Source: Streptomyces corynorhini (GTDB taxonomy: Bacteria > Actinomycetota > Actinomycetes > Streptomycetales > Streptomycetaceae). From it: DNA of 64,000 nucleotides. The position numbers and the translations under genes were made by a program. Within the stretch, counting starts at the first letter, position 1; the number at the start of each line of letters is the position of its first letter. Positions 27,864 through 37,900 of this stretch are shown here, one piece after another. The stretch spans positions 1 to 64,000 of the forward strand of contig NZ_QQNA01000246.1 in assembly GCF_003346515.1 (NCBI RefSeq), given 5' to 3'. The notes under the pieces were generated by a model. That model was not told where the DNA came from. It was given only the letters and a program-made list of their open reading frames with translations, and did no database searches.

Positions 27864-27961
27864 ACAGGCCACACGTCCAGGGACGTTAAGCCCGCGCCGA
27901 CGGCCGCGTCAATGCCGCGTACTCGGAAAAAATCCGGCGCCGTCCCGTGCGTCCCGGACCC

Positions 27962-27990
27962 TTGACACACCTCAGGCGCCTCCCTACTTT
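27962..27990 (+). promoter_or_regulatory. Strong promoter of the rhamnosidase gene
   Basis: TTGACA (27962-27967), 17 bases, TACTTT (27985-27990). The -35 is the perfect consensus, unusual in Streptomyces. The expected transcription start (~27997) falls at the edge of the downstream operator. Confidence 0.75.
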
Positions 27991-27997
27991 CACCGAA

Positions 27998-28011
27998 GTG
28001 AAACGATTCAC
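27998..28011. promoter_or_regulatory. LacI-type operator at the transcription start
   Basis: GTGAAACGATTCAC is a perfect five-base inverted repeat with a four-base centre; its core TGAAACGATTCA fits the LacI-family pattern TGAAnCGnTTCA. Its position just downstream of the -10 box would block transcription when bound. No LacI gene is in the window. Confidence 0.7.
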
Positions 28012-28036
28012 TGTCGAGTCGTATCGGAGCCGCATT

Positions 28037-31000
28037 GTGATCAGCAGAAGACGACTGCTCGGTACCACCGCCACGGCTGTGGGCGCGGCCGTGGTCGCAG
28101 GACCCGGCCCGGCCGCCGCGCTGGCCCGGGAGCCGGGAGGCGGAGCCCACGACGGCGGCCGGGCGGCCGGGTCCGCCGTACGGGTCACCTCGCCGACGGT
28201 CGAGTACGTCAGCCGGCCACTCGGCCTCGACACACCGCGCCCCAGGATGAGTTGGCCCGTCGTGTCCGCCCACCCCGGCCAGACGCAGAGCGCCTACCGG
28301 ATCAGGGTCGCCACCGACCCGGGGCGGCTCGGCAAGCCGGACGTCTGGGACAGCGGCAAGGTGGTGTCGCCCGACTCGACCCTGGTCCCGTACGGCGGAC
28401 CCGCGCTCACGTCCCGTACCCGCTACCACTGGTCCGTGCGCGTCTGGGGCGCCGACGGCGAGGTCTCCGACTGGAGCGCGCCGTCCTGGTGGGAGACCGG
28501 GCTCACCGGCGCCGCGGACTGGACCGCGCGCTGGATCGCCGCACCCGCCTCCCTCGTCGGAACGCCCGCGCTCGACAGCGCCGCCTGGATCTGGTTCCCC
28601 GAGGGGGACCCCGCGGTCGAGGCGCCCGCGGCCACCCGCTGGTTCCGCGGCCGGGTCGACGTGGAGCCGGATGTCAGCCGGGCCCGGCTGGTGATGACCG
28701 CCGACGACGGCTACACCGCCTACGTCAACGGGGTCCGCGTCGCGCACGCCGACGCCGACGGCCCCGCCGAGAACTGGCGCCACCCCGCCCTCGTGGACGT
28801 GACCGCGCTGCTGCGCCCCGGCGCCAACGTGATCGCCGTCGCGGCCACCAACGCCACCGTCAGCCCGGCCGGACTGCTGGGCCTGCTGGAGCTGACGACT
28901 CCCGGCGGGATCCGCACCTCCGCCACCGGCGACGGCTGGGTGACGGCCGATCAGGAACCGTCCGGCGACTGGAAGTCCACCGGATTCGACGACGCCGCGT
29001 GGTCCGCCGCCAAGACGCTCGCGCGGTGGGGCGCCGGTCCCTGGGGCAAGGTGGCGGTCTCGTCCGCGCCCGCCGCGCAGCTGCGCCGGGAGTTCCGGCT
29101 GCCGCGCAAGACCGTGGCACGGGCCCGGCTCTACGCCACGGCCCTCGGTGTGTACGACGCGCACCTCAACGGGCAGCGCGTCGGCGAGGACCGGCTGGCC
29201 CCCGGCTGGACCGACTACCGCAAGCGGGCGCAGCACCAGACGTACGACGTCACCGGCCTGCTCGCCCCCGGCGCCAACGCCCTCGGTGTCACCCTCGCCG
29301 CCGGCTGGTACGCCGGCAGCGTCGGCATGTTCGGTCCGCACCAGTACGGAGAACGGCCCGCGCTGCTGGCCCAGTTGGAGGTCACCTACACCGACGGCAC
29401 GACGCAGCGGATCGTCTCGGACGGCGACTGGCGCGCCGGGGCGTCCCCGGTCACCGACGCCGACCTGCTGATGGGGGAGGCGTACGACGCCCGGCTGGAG
29501 ACCGCCGGATGGACGCGCGCCGGATACGACGCGACCGGCTGGAGCGCGGCCGAGCCGCGGCCCCCGGTGGACATCGCCCTGGTCGCGGCGGTCGACGGGC
29601 CCTCGCGCGTGGAGAGCGAACTCACCGTCGAGAAGATCACCGAGCCGAAGCCCGGGGTCTTCGTCCTCGACCTCGGCCAGAACATGGTCGGCACGGTCCG
29701 GCTCAAGGTCACCGGCGCCGCCGGTACCACCGTACGGCTGCGCCACGCCGAGGTGCTCAACCCCGACGGCACCCTCTACACCGCCAACCTGCGCTCCGCC
29801 CGCGCCACCGACACCTACACCCTCAAGGGCGGCGGCCAGGAGACGTACGAGCCCCGCTTCACCTTCCACGGCTTCCGCTACGTCGAGGTGACGGGCTATC
29901 CGGGGCGTCCTTCGCGCGACGCGGTCGTGGGGCGGGTCATCCACACCTCGGCGCCGTTCACCATGGACTTCAAAACGAACGTCCCGATGCTCAACCAGCT
30001 GCACGGCAACATCACATGGGGCCAGCGGGGCAACTTCCTCTCGGTGCCCACCGACACCCCCGCCCGCGACGAACGGCTGGGCTGGACCGGGGACATCAAC
30101 GTCTTCGCCCCGACCGCCGCCTACACCATGGAGTCGGCGCGCTTCCTCACCAAGTGGCTGTGGGACCTGCGCGACGGCCAGTCGTCCGACGGCGCCTTCC
30201 CCCACGTGGCGCCGGAGGTCGGCGCGATGGGCGGCGGCGCGGCGGGCTGGGGCGACGCCGGGGTCACCGTCCCCTGGGCGCTGTACCGGGCGTACGGGGA
30301 CACCCGGGTGCTGGAGGACGCCTGGGAGTCGATGGTGAAGTGGCTCGGCTACCTGGAACGCCACAGCGACGGCCTGCTCCGCCCGGACGAGGGCTTCGGC
30401 GACTGGCTCAACATCCAGGACGAGACGCCCAAGGACCTGATCGGCACCGCCTACTTCGCGCACAGCGCCGATCTCGTCGCCCGGACCGCCGAGGTGCTGG
30501 GCAAGGACCCGGCGCCGTACCGGACCCTGTTCGGGCGGGTCCGCGACGCCTTCCGCGCCGCGTACGTCTCACCGGGCGCCCGGATCAAGGGGGACACCCA
30601 GACCGGCTACGTACTGGCCCTGTCGATGGATCTGCTGGCCGACGCCGACCGCGCGCCCGCCGCCGGCCGTCTGGTGGAGCTGATCAAGGCCAAGGACTGG
30701 CATCTGTCGACGGGTTTCCTCGGCACGCCCCGGCTGCTGCCCGTCCTCACCGACACCGGCCACACCGATGTCGCCTACCGGCTGCTGCTCCAGCGCACCT
30801 TCCCCAGCTGGGGCTACCAGATCGACCGGGGCGCCACGACGATGTGGGAGCGCTGGGACTCCATCACCCCCGACGGCGGCTTCCAGGACGCCGGGATGAA
30901 CTCGTTCAACCACTACGCGTACGGCTCGGTCGGGGAGTGGATGTACGCGAACATCGCCGGCATCGCGCCGCGCGGGCCGGGCTTCCGCGAGATCACCGTA

Positions 31001-31258
31001 CGGCCCCGGCCCGGCGGCGGGGTGACCCGGGCCGAGGGCCGCTTCGACTCGGTCCACGGGCCGGTCACCACCCGGTGGCAGACCGGGGCGAAGGGATTCG
31101 ATCTCACGGTGTCCCTCCCCGCCAACACCACGGCCGAGGTGTGGATAGCGGCGACGGACGTCAGGAAGGTCGGCCACGGCCGTACGAAATTCCTGCGGAT
31201 GGAGGACGGTTGCGCGGTTTTCGCCGCGGGCGCGGGAAGGCATCATTTCACCGCGTGA
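28037..31258 (+). CDS. Secreted GH78 alpha-L-rhamnosidase, Tat-exported
   Basis: 1,073 residues from GTG 28037, with GGAG seven bases upstream. The N-terminus ISRRRLLGTTATAVGAA is a twin-arginine signal, so the enzyme is exported folded. Domains: an Ig-like/N-terminal rhamnosidase domain (from ~50), a carbohydrate-binding beta-domain (~190-310), rhamnosidase_N, then the (alpha/alpha)6 catalytic barrel with PTDTPARDERLGWTGD, whose acidic residues are conserved in GH78. A C-terminal beta-domain closes the chain. It releases L-rhamnose from plant glycosides or pectic side chains outside the cell. Expression is probably induced by sugar through the LacI-type sites. Confidence 0.9.
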   Translation: MISRRRLLGTTATAVGAAVVAGPGPAAALAREPGGGAHDGGRAAGSAVRVTSPTVEYVSRPLGLDTPRPRMSWPVVSAHPGQTQSAYRIRVATDPGRLGKPDVWDSGKVVSPDSTLVPYGGPALTSRTRYHWSVRVWGADGEVSDWSAPSWWETGLTGAADWTARWIAAPASLVGTPALDSAAWIWFPEGDPAVEAPAATRWFRGRVDVEPDVSRARLVMTADDGYTAYVNGVRVAHADADGPAENWRHPALVDVTALLRPGANVIAVAATNATVSPAGLLGLLELTTPGGIRTSATGDGWVTADQEPSGDWKSTGFDDAAWSAAKTLARWGAGPWGKVAVSSAPAAQLRREFRLPRKTVARARLYATALGVYDAHLNGQRVGEDRLAPGWTDYRKRAQHQTYDVTGLLAPGANALGVTLAAGWYAGSVGMFGPHQYGERPALLAQLEVTYTDGTTQRIVSDGDWRAGASPVTDADLLMGEAYDARLETAGWTRAGYDATGWSAAEPRPPVDIALVAAVDGPSRVESELTVEKITEPKPGVFVLDLGQNMVGTVRLKVTGAAGTTVRLRHAEVLNPDGTLYTANLRSARATDTYTLKGGGQETYEPRFTFHGFRYVEVTGYPGRPSRDAVVGRVIHTSAPFTMDFKTNVPMLNQLHGNITWGQRGNFLSVPTDTPARDERLGWTGDINVFAPTAAYTMESARFLTKWLWDLRDGQSSDGAFPHVAPEVGAMGGGAAGWGDAGVTVPWALYRAYGDTRVLEDAWESMVKWLGYLERHSDGLLRPDEGFGDWLNIQDETPKDLIGTAYFAHSADLVARTAEVLGKDPAPYRTLFGRVRDAFRAAYVSPGARIKGDTQTGYVLALSMDLLADADRAPAAGRLVELIKAKDWHLSTGFLGTPRLLPVLTDTGHTDVAYRLLLQRTFPSWGYQIDRGATTMWERWDSITPDGGFQDAGMNSFNHYAYGSVGEWMYANIAGIAPRGPGFREITVRPRPGGGVTRAEGRFDSVHGPVTTRWQTGAKGFDLTVSLPANTTAEVWIAATDVRKVGHGRTKFLRMEDGCAVFAAGAGRHHFTA

Positions 31259-31320
31259 TTCCGCCGACGTGTGATTCCGCCACGGGGTGTGGCGCGCCCG
31301 CTCCGTAAGCGGGGAAATAC

Positions 31321-31370
31321 CGGGTGGCCCGGCCGGACGTACCAGTCCTGCCGGGCCACCCGATCGTTTT
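31321..31370. terminator. Rho-independent-type terminator between convergent genes
   Basis: CGGGTGGCCCGGC (31321-31333) pairs perfectly with GCCGGGCCACCCG (31350-31362) across a 16-base loop, followed on the plus strand by ATCGTTTT. It terminates the rhamnosidase transcript and, read the other way, lies directly after the stop of the small secreted protein gene. Confidence 0.85.
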
Positions 31371-31660
31371 CAGGGACGTATCGTGCACAGGGCCAGCAGA
31401 CAGAAATTGATCCCCTGGGTATTGCTGGGACCCGTGCCGGGACCGGAGTCGCCGACCGTGCAGCGGGCCAGCAGACAGAAATTCGCCCCCTGAATGCCCC
31501 GGTAGGAACCGGCGAGCGGGGAAGCGGTCGTGGTCCGTGTCTGCTGGGTCGCCGAGGCCGTGGTCCGGCCGTCGGCGGCCGACGCGCTCGCGGCGCCCGA
31601 TATCAGCACGATCCCCGCGGTGACGGTCGCGGCGCCCCAGCGCTTGAGGGAAACAGGCAT
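31370..31660 (-). CDS. Small secreted protein with duplicated NFCLLxxC motif
   Basis: 96 residues from ATG 31660 with GGAGAG eight bases upstream. A signal peptide (~1-29: SLKRW, then a hydrophobic run, ASASAAD) is followed by a Thr/Ser/Ala-rich linker (30-55). Two copies of a 14-residue motif come next: IQGANFCLLARCTV (56-69) and TQGINFCLLALCTI (81-94), separated by a Gly/Ser/Pro spacer. The only cysteines of the mature protein are the four in the motifs (62, 67, 87, 92). The DNA of the two copies is also nearly identical, so the duplication is recent or conserved. I do not recognise the family; a short secreted disulfide-hairpin peptide is suggested. It is divergent from the NRPS gene with its own terminator. 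Confidence 0.7.
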   Translation of the reverse strand: MPVSLKRWGAATVTAGIVLISGAASASAADGRTTASATQQTRTTTASPLAGSYRGIQGANFCLLARCTVGDSGPGTGPSNTQGINFCLLALCTIRP

Positions 31661-31879
31661 GTTCAAGGGCTCTCCAAGTGTCGTGGACACGGCGGAATGG
31701 TGTCTGCCCCTGCCTTCGGAGCGGACTGACGGATCGTTTGGTCCTGAGCACGATGTGTGACGCACGTCTCTTTTCGCATATTCGCTCCCGTGTGAATTGA
31801 GGGAATGTCAGCTCCATTTCTGTGTCCTGGGTCACATGGCCAATCCGCTGGGGCCGTGCCTCCGAACTGTTTCCCGTGA

Positions 31880-31906
31880 GCGCAATTGAGGCGATGTCGA
31901 TTGCGC
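31880..31906. promoter_or_regulatory. 27-bp inverted repeat upstream of the NRPS
   Basis: GCGCAAT (31880-31886) and ATTGCGC (31900-31906) are a perfect inverted repeat with a 13-base spacer (two helical turns centre to centre). It ends 26 bases before the NRPS start codon, in the transcribed leader or promoter, and could be a regulator site. Confidence 0.45.
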
Positions 31907-31932
31907 CCCGAGCCGCATTGAGGTGGATACGC

Positions 31933-34900
31933 GTGACCGACGACGTAGAGCACGACAGGACCCCGACGAAGGAACTCCCGCTGACCGCGGCCCAAAGGGG
32001 CCTGTGGTTCGCCAGGAAACTCGACCCGGAGAATCCCGCGTACAACGTTGCCGAGTACGCCGACGTCCGGGGCCCGCTGGATCCCGCTCTGCTGGAGAAG
32101 GCGTTCCTCCTGGTCGCCGGTGAGACCGAGGCCATGCGGCTCACGTTCGGCGAACGCGACGGCGTTCCTTTCCAGACGGTCCACGCCGACGGCGCCGTCG
32201 CGCTGCCGCTGGTCGACCTCTCCGGCCACGCGGACCCGCACGGCGAGGCGCTGACCCGGATGGAGGCGGTCCTCGCCGAACCCGCCGACACGTCCACCGG
32301 TCCTCTCGTCCTGACCACGCTGTACCGGCTGGCCGACGACCGGCACCTCTTCCACCAGCAGGTGCACCATCTCGCGCTGGACGGCTACGGAGCGGCCCTC
32401 GCGCTGACCCGCATCGCCGAGGTCTACACCCGGCTGGCCGAGGCGCCGCACGAGCCGATCGCCGCCGCCCCGGCGCCCCTCGGGCCCCTCGTCGCCGAGG
32501 ACCTGGCCTACCAGGACTCCGAACAGCGGCTGGCGGACCGCCGGTTCTGGAGCGGGACGAGCGCGGGCGCCCCCGCCCCGGCCGGACTGGCCGACGGCAC
32601 GGCCGCGCCCGGCCACGCCTGCCACCTCGCGCGGGGCGCGATGGACGCCGACGGCGCCGACCGGCTGCGCGCCGCCGCCAAGACGGCCGGTGTCGCCTGG
32701 CCCACCCTCTTCATGGCGGCCATGGCCGTCTACCTGCACCGCGACCGGGGCCTCGGCCGGGTCGTCCTCGGACTCCCCGTGACCGGCCGCCGTACCCCCC
32801 TCGCCCGCGCCACCCCGAGCATGCTCTCCACCATCCTCCCGCTGGACCTGGAGATATCGCCGTCCGACCGGGTGCGCGACGTCGCCAAGCGCGCCTCGGC
32901 GCGCGCCCGGCAGGTGCTGCGCCACCAGCGCTACCCGGCCGAGAGCCTCCGCCGCGACCAGGGGCTCGCCGGAGTACGCGACCGGCTGACCGGACCGGCC
33001 GTCAACGTCCTGGCCTTCGACGACACGCTGCGCTTCGGCGCCGCCTCCGCCACCGTGCGCAACCTGTCCGTCGGCCCCGTGGACGACCTGGTGCTCGCCG
33101 TCCACGCCTCGTACTCCGACGGCGCGCTGCGCGTCGACCTCCTCGGCAACCCCGCCCTGTACACGCCCGAACAGCTGGCCCGCCACCACACCCGGCTGCG
33201 CCGGCTGATCGACGCGTTCGTCGACGACCCCGAGAGCCCCGTCGGTTCGCTGCGGATCATCGGCGACGACGAGCGGCACCACGTCATCGGCCTCGGCGCG
33301 GGCGGCGCACCCCGCGACACGCCCGGCGCCGAACCGGCCGAACCCTCCGCGCCCCTGCCCACCCAGCTCGCCCGGCAGGCCGCCCTGACCCCCGACGCGA
33401 CCGCCGTGGTCTCCGGCGACTCCCGGCTGACCTTCGCGCGGATGGACGAGCGGGTGACCGCGCTCGCCGCCGTACTCGCCGCGCGCGGCGCCCGCCCCGG
33501 CACCCGCGTCGCCGTCGGACTCCCGCGCTCCACGGACCTGATCGTCGCGATGCTCGCCGTCATGCGGACCGGAGCCGCCTACCTCCCGGTCGACCCCGCG
33601 TACCCCGCCGACCGGATCGCGTACATGATCGAGGACTCCCGGCCGGTCGCCCTGGTCGCCACCGACGCCACCGCGCCGCTGCTGGACCCGGCCGGGCGCC
33701 TGCCGCTGATCGACCCGGCGGACACACCGTCGGCGCCCGCCGCCGCGACCGGCTCCCCGGCCCTGCCGGGCGCCCACGACGCCGCGTACGTCATCTACAC
33801 CTCCGGCTCCACCGGCCGCCCCAAGGGCGTGGTCGTGGAGCACCGTTCGCTCAGCAACCTCCTCGACCACCACCGCCAGGAGGCCCACGCGCAGGCCCAG
33901 CACGCGCTCGGACGCAGGCTGCGGGTCGCCCTGACCGCCCCCACCTCCTTCGACGCCTCCTGGGACCCGGTCCTGTGGATGGCCGAGGGCCACGAACTGC
34001 ACATCGTCGACGACACCACGAGAAGAGACCCCGAGGCGCTCGTGGCCTTCCTCGCCGAACAGCGCGTCGACGCCGTCGAGACCACCCCCACCCATCTGCG
34101 CCAACTCCTCACGGCGGGGCTGCTCACCGGCACCGGGCACCGCCCCCGGGTGATCGCCCTCGGCGGCGAGGCCGTCGACGACGCGCTCTGGCACGAGCTG
34201 GCCGACCGCCCCGAACTGCTCGTCTACAACTTCTACGGCCCCACCGAGACCACGGTCGACGCGGTCACCACCCGCGTCACCGGCCCCTTCCCCGCCATCG
34301 GACGGCCCGTCAGCGGCGCCGGGGCCTATGTGCTCGACCCCGCGCTGCACCCGCTGCCCCAGGGCACCGCCGGCGAGCTGTACCTGTCAGGCGAGGGCGT
34401 GGCGCGCGGCTACTCGGGACGGCCGGGACTGACCGCCGAACGCTTCCTGCCCGACCCGTTCGGCCCGCCCGGCGCCCGGATGTACCGCACCGGCGACCTG
34501 GCGCGCTGGAGCGGGAGCGGCACGCTGGAGTTCCTCGGCCGCGTCGACCGGCAGATCAAGGTCAGGGGCCACCGGGTGGAGACCGGCGAGATCGAGGCCG
34601 CGCTGCGCACCCTGCCCGGCGTCAGCGAGGCCGCCGTGGCGCTGACCACCCCGGCGGAGGGCGTCGAACGGCTCGCCGCCTACCTCGTGACGCGGGAGCC
34701 GCACGAGCCCGCCGACCCGGCACGGATACGGGACGCGCTCGCCGCGCTGCTCCCCGAACACATGGTGCCCACCGCCTACGCCACCGTCGAGCGCCTCCCG
34801 CTCACCGCGCACGGCAAACTCGACACCGACCGGCTCCCCGAGGCGCTGCCCTTCGCCGCCTCCGGCGCCGAGGCGCGCACCCCGCGCGAGGAGCGCATGT

Positions 34901-37900
34901 GCGCGCTGTTCGCCGAATGCCTGGGCCTGGAGCGGGTCGGCCGGGACGACAGCTTCTTCGCGCTCGGCGGCCACTCCCTGCTGGCGACGCGGCTGGTCAG
35001 CCTGATCCGCGCCGCCTTCGGCGCCGAGGTGCCGATCCGGGCGCTGTTCGAGACCCCCACCCCGGCGGCCCTGACCGCCCTCCTGGACACCGCGTCACCC
35101 GCCAGGGCGCCGGTCGCCGCGGTCGAGCCGCGCCCCGCCCGCGTACCGCTCTCCTTCGGCCAGCAGCGGCTGTGGCTGCTGGAACGGATGGGCGAGGCGG
35201 GCCCCGCCTACCACCTGCCCATCGCGCTGCGCCTGACGGGACGGCTCGACCGCACCGCCCTGGCCGCCGCCCTGGAGGACCTGGTACGGCGGCACGAGAG
35301 CCTGCGTACCGTCTTCGCCGAGGACGAGGACGGCCCCCACCAGCGCGTCCTGCCACCGGAGGACGCCCGGCTCACGCTGCGGATGGCGGTCGCCACGGCA
35401 GGCACCCCGGTGCGCCCCGACGACCGGCCCTTCGCCCTCGACCGCGACATACCCGTGCGCGCCCAGCTGTTCTCCGTGGACCACGGTGAGTGGATCCTGA
35501 TCCTGACGATCCATCACATAGCCGCCGACGGCTGGTCGATGGGCCCGCTGATGCGCGACCTGTCCGACGCGTACGCCGCCCGCCGCCGGGGCGCCGCCCC
35601 GGACCGCGAGCCGCTCACCGTCCAGTACGCCGACTTCGCGATCTGGCAGCGCGCCCTGCTGGGCGACCCGGACGCCCCGGACAGCCTCGCCCGGCGCCGG
35701 CTCACCCACTGGGCCGCCGTACTCGACGGCCTCCCGCCCGAGATCACCTTCCCCGCCGACCGGCCCCGCCCCGCCCGGCCCTCGGGACAGGGCGGCACCG
35801 TCCCCGTACGCCTCGACGCGGCCACCCACCGGGCGCTCGCCGCCCTGGCGGGCGACAGCGGCGCCAGCTCCTTCATGGTGCTGCACGCCGCCCTCGCCGC
35901 CCTCATGACCAGGCTCGGCGCCGGGGACGACCTCGCGATCGGCACCCCGGTCGCCGGCCGCACCGACGAGAGCCTCACCGAAATGGTCGGCTTCTTCGTC
36001 AACACCCTCGTCCTGCGCGCCGACACCTCAGGCGCCCCCGACTTCGCCGAATTGGTACGGCGGATCCGCGACGCCGACCTGGCGGCCTACGCCCACCAGG
36101 AACTGCCCTTCGAGCGGCTCGTGGAGGAGCTTCAGCCCACCAGGTCCCTCGCCCGCCACCCGCTCTTCCAGGTGATGCTGACCCTCAACAACAACCGGGC
36201 GCCCCGGCTCGACCTGCCGGGCCTGCACGCCGAACTCGGCGGGGTGGAGACCGGGGGAGCCAAGTTCGACCTCTCCTTCAGCTTCACCGAGCGGCCCGAC
36301 GGCGCGGACGGCTCCACCGTCCTCGACGCCACCCTGGAGTTCGGCGCCGACCTCTTCGACGAGGCCACGGCCCGGCGGATCGCCGACTGGTTCACCCGGC
36401 TGGTGCGTCTCGCCGTCACCGGGCCCGACACCCCGCTCTCGGCGCTGACCCTGGTCGGCCCCGCCGAGGAGAGCCGCCTTCTCGCCCTCGGCGACGGCGG
36501 ACCGGGCGCGGGCGATCCGGGTACGGTCCTCGACCGGTTCGCCAGGACCGTGCGGGAGGCCCGCAGCCGCGACATCGCGGTCACCGCGCCCGACGGCCGG
36601 CTCTCCTTCCCGGAGCTGGACGTACGCTCCGACCGGCTCGCCGCGCTCCTCGCGGCGACCGGCGTGCGCCGCGGCGAACGGGTGGCCGTCCTGCTGCCCC
36701 GCTCCACCGACTCCGTCGTCGCTCTCCTCGGCGTGCTGAAGGCGGGCGCCGTCTACGCCCCCCTCGACGCGTCCCTGCCCGACGGCCGGATCGAAGCGGT
36801 CCTGGACGACGCGCGTCCCCGGCTGGTCGTCACCGCGCGCGCCACCGGCGACCGGATCCCCGGCCCGGTACCCCAACTGGTCCTGGACGGCGACGCGACC
36901 GCCAGGACGCTGGAGTGCGGCGCCCCGGACGGCCTCCCGGCCCGGCCCGTCCCGGGCGACGCCGCGTACCTGCTGCACACCTCCGGCTCGACCGGCCGTC
37001 CCAAGGGCGTCCTGGTCGGCCACCGCTCGCTGGCCCGGCTGCTCGACCACCACCGCCAGCACGTCTTCGCCCCCGCCGTCAGGGACGCCGCCGACGGCGG
37101 CAAGCGCCTCGATGTCGCCCTGACGGCCGCGCTGTCCTTCGACGCGTCCTGGGATCCGGTGCTCTGGATGATCGACGGTCACCACCTGCACGTCCTGGAC
37201 GACCTCACCCGGCGCGACCCGGAAGCCCTCGTGGCGTGCGTCCGCGACCGCGGCCTCGACGTCCTGGAGACCACCCCGACCCACGTACGCCAGCTCCTGG
37301 ACCTCGGCCTGCTGCGCGAGGACGCACCACACCGCCCGGCCGTACTCGTCCTCGGCGGCGAGGCCGTGCCCGCCGCGCTCTGGACCGAACTGCGGGCCGC
37401 CACCGGGGTGCGCTGCTGGAACTTCTACGGCCCCACCGAGGCCACCGTCGACACCCTGGAGGCGCCCATCGGCGCGCCCCACGGCGCGGCGCACCGCCCC
37501 GTCCTGGGCGCCCCGGTCACCGGCACCCGCGCCTACCTCCTCGACGCGGCACTGCGCCCGGTGCCCACGGGTGTCGAGGGCGACCTCTACCTCGCAGGCG
37601 ACAGCCTCGCCCTGGGTTACCACGGCAGACCGGCCGAGACCGCCGCCGCCTTCGCGCCCGATCCGTACGGCCCCGCCGGCGCCCGGATGTACCGCACGGG
37701 CGACCGCGCGCGGCGCGCCGCCGACGGCGCCCTGGAGTTCACCGGACGCTCCGACGGCCAGCTCAAGATCAGGGGCTTCCGTGTCGAACCCGACGAGACG
37801 GCCGCCGTCCTCGCCGAGCACCCCGGTGTCGCCCAGGCGGTGGTCGTCGCCCAGGGTGCCGAAGGGGCCGAGGCCCGGCTGACCGCGTATCTCGTCCTGG

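Larger units (their letters stand above)
27731..28036. other. Regulatory intergenic region upstream of the rhamnosidase
   Basis: No gene is seen. It holds a GC-rich stem-forming stretch after the GH5 stop (~27765-27845), then two LacI-like palindromes flanking a strong promoter, described separately. Confidence 0.6.

Noticed and set aside
27446..30463. 1,005-codon minus-strand frame across the GH5/GH78 genes
   Set aside because: A shadow produced by high third-position GC in the rhamnosidase; no domain, start site or ribosome site.
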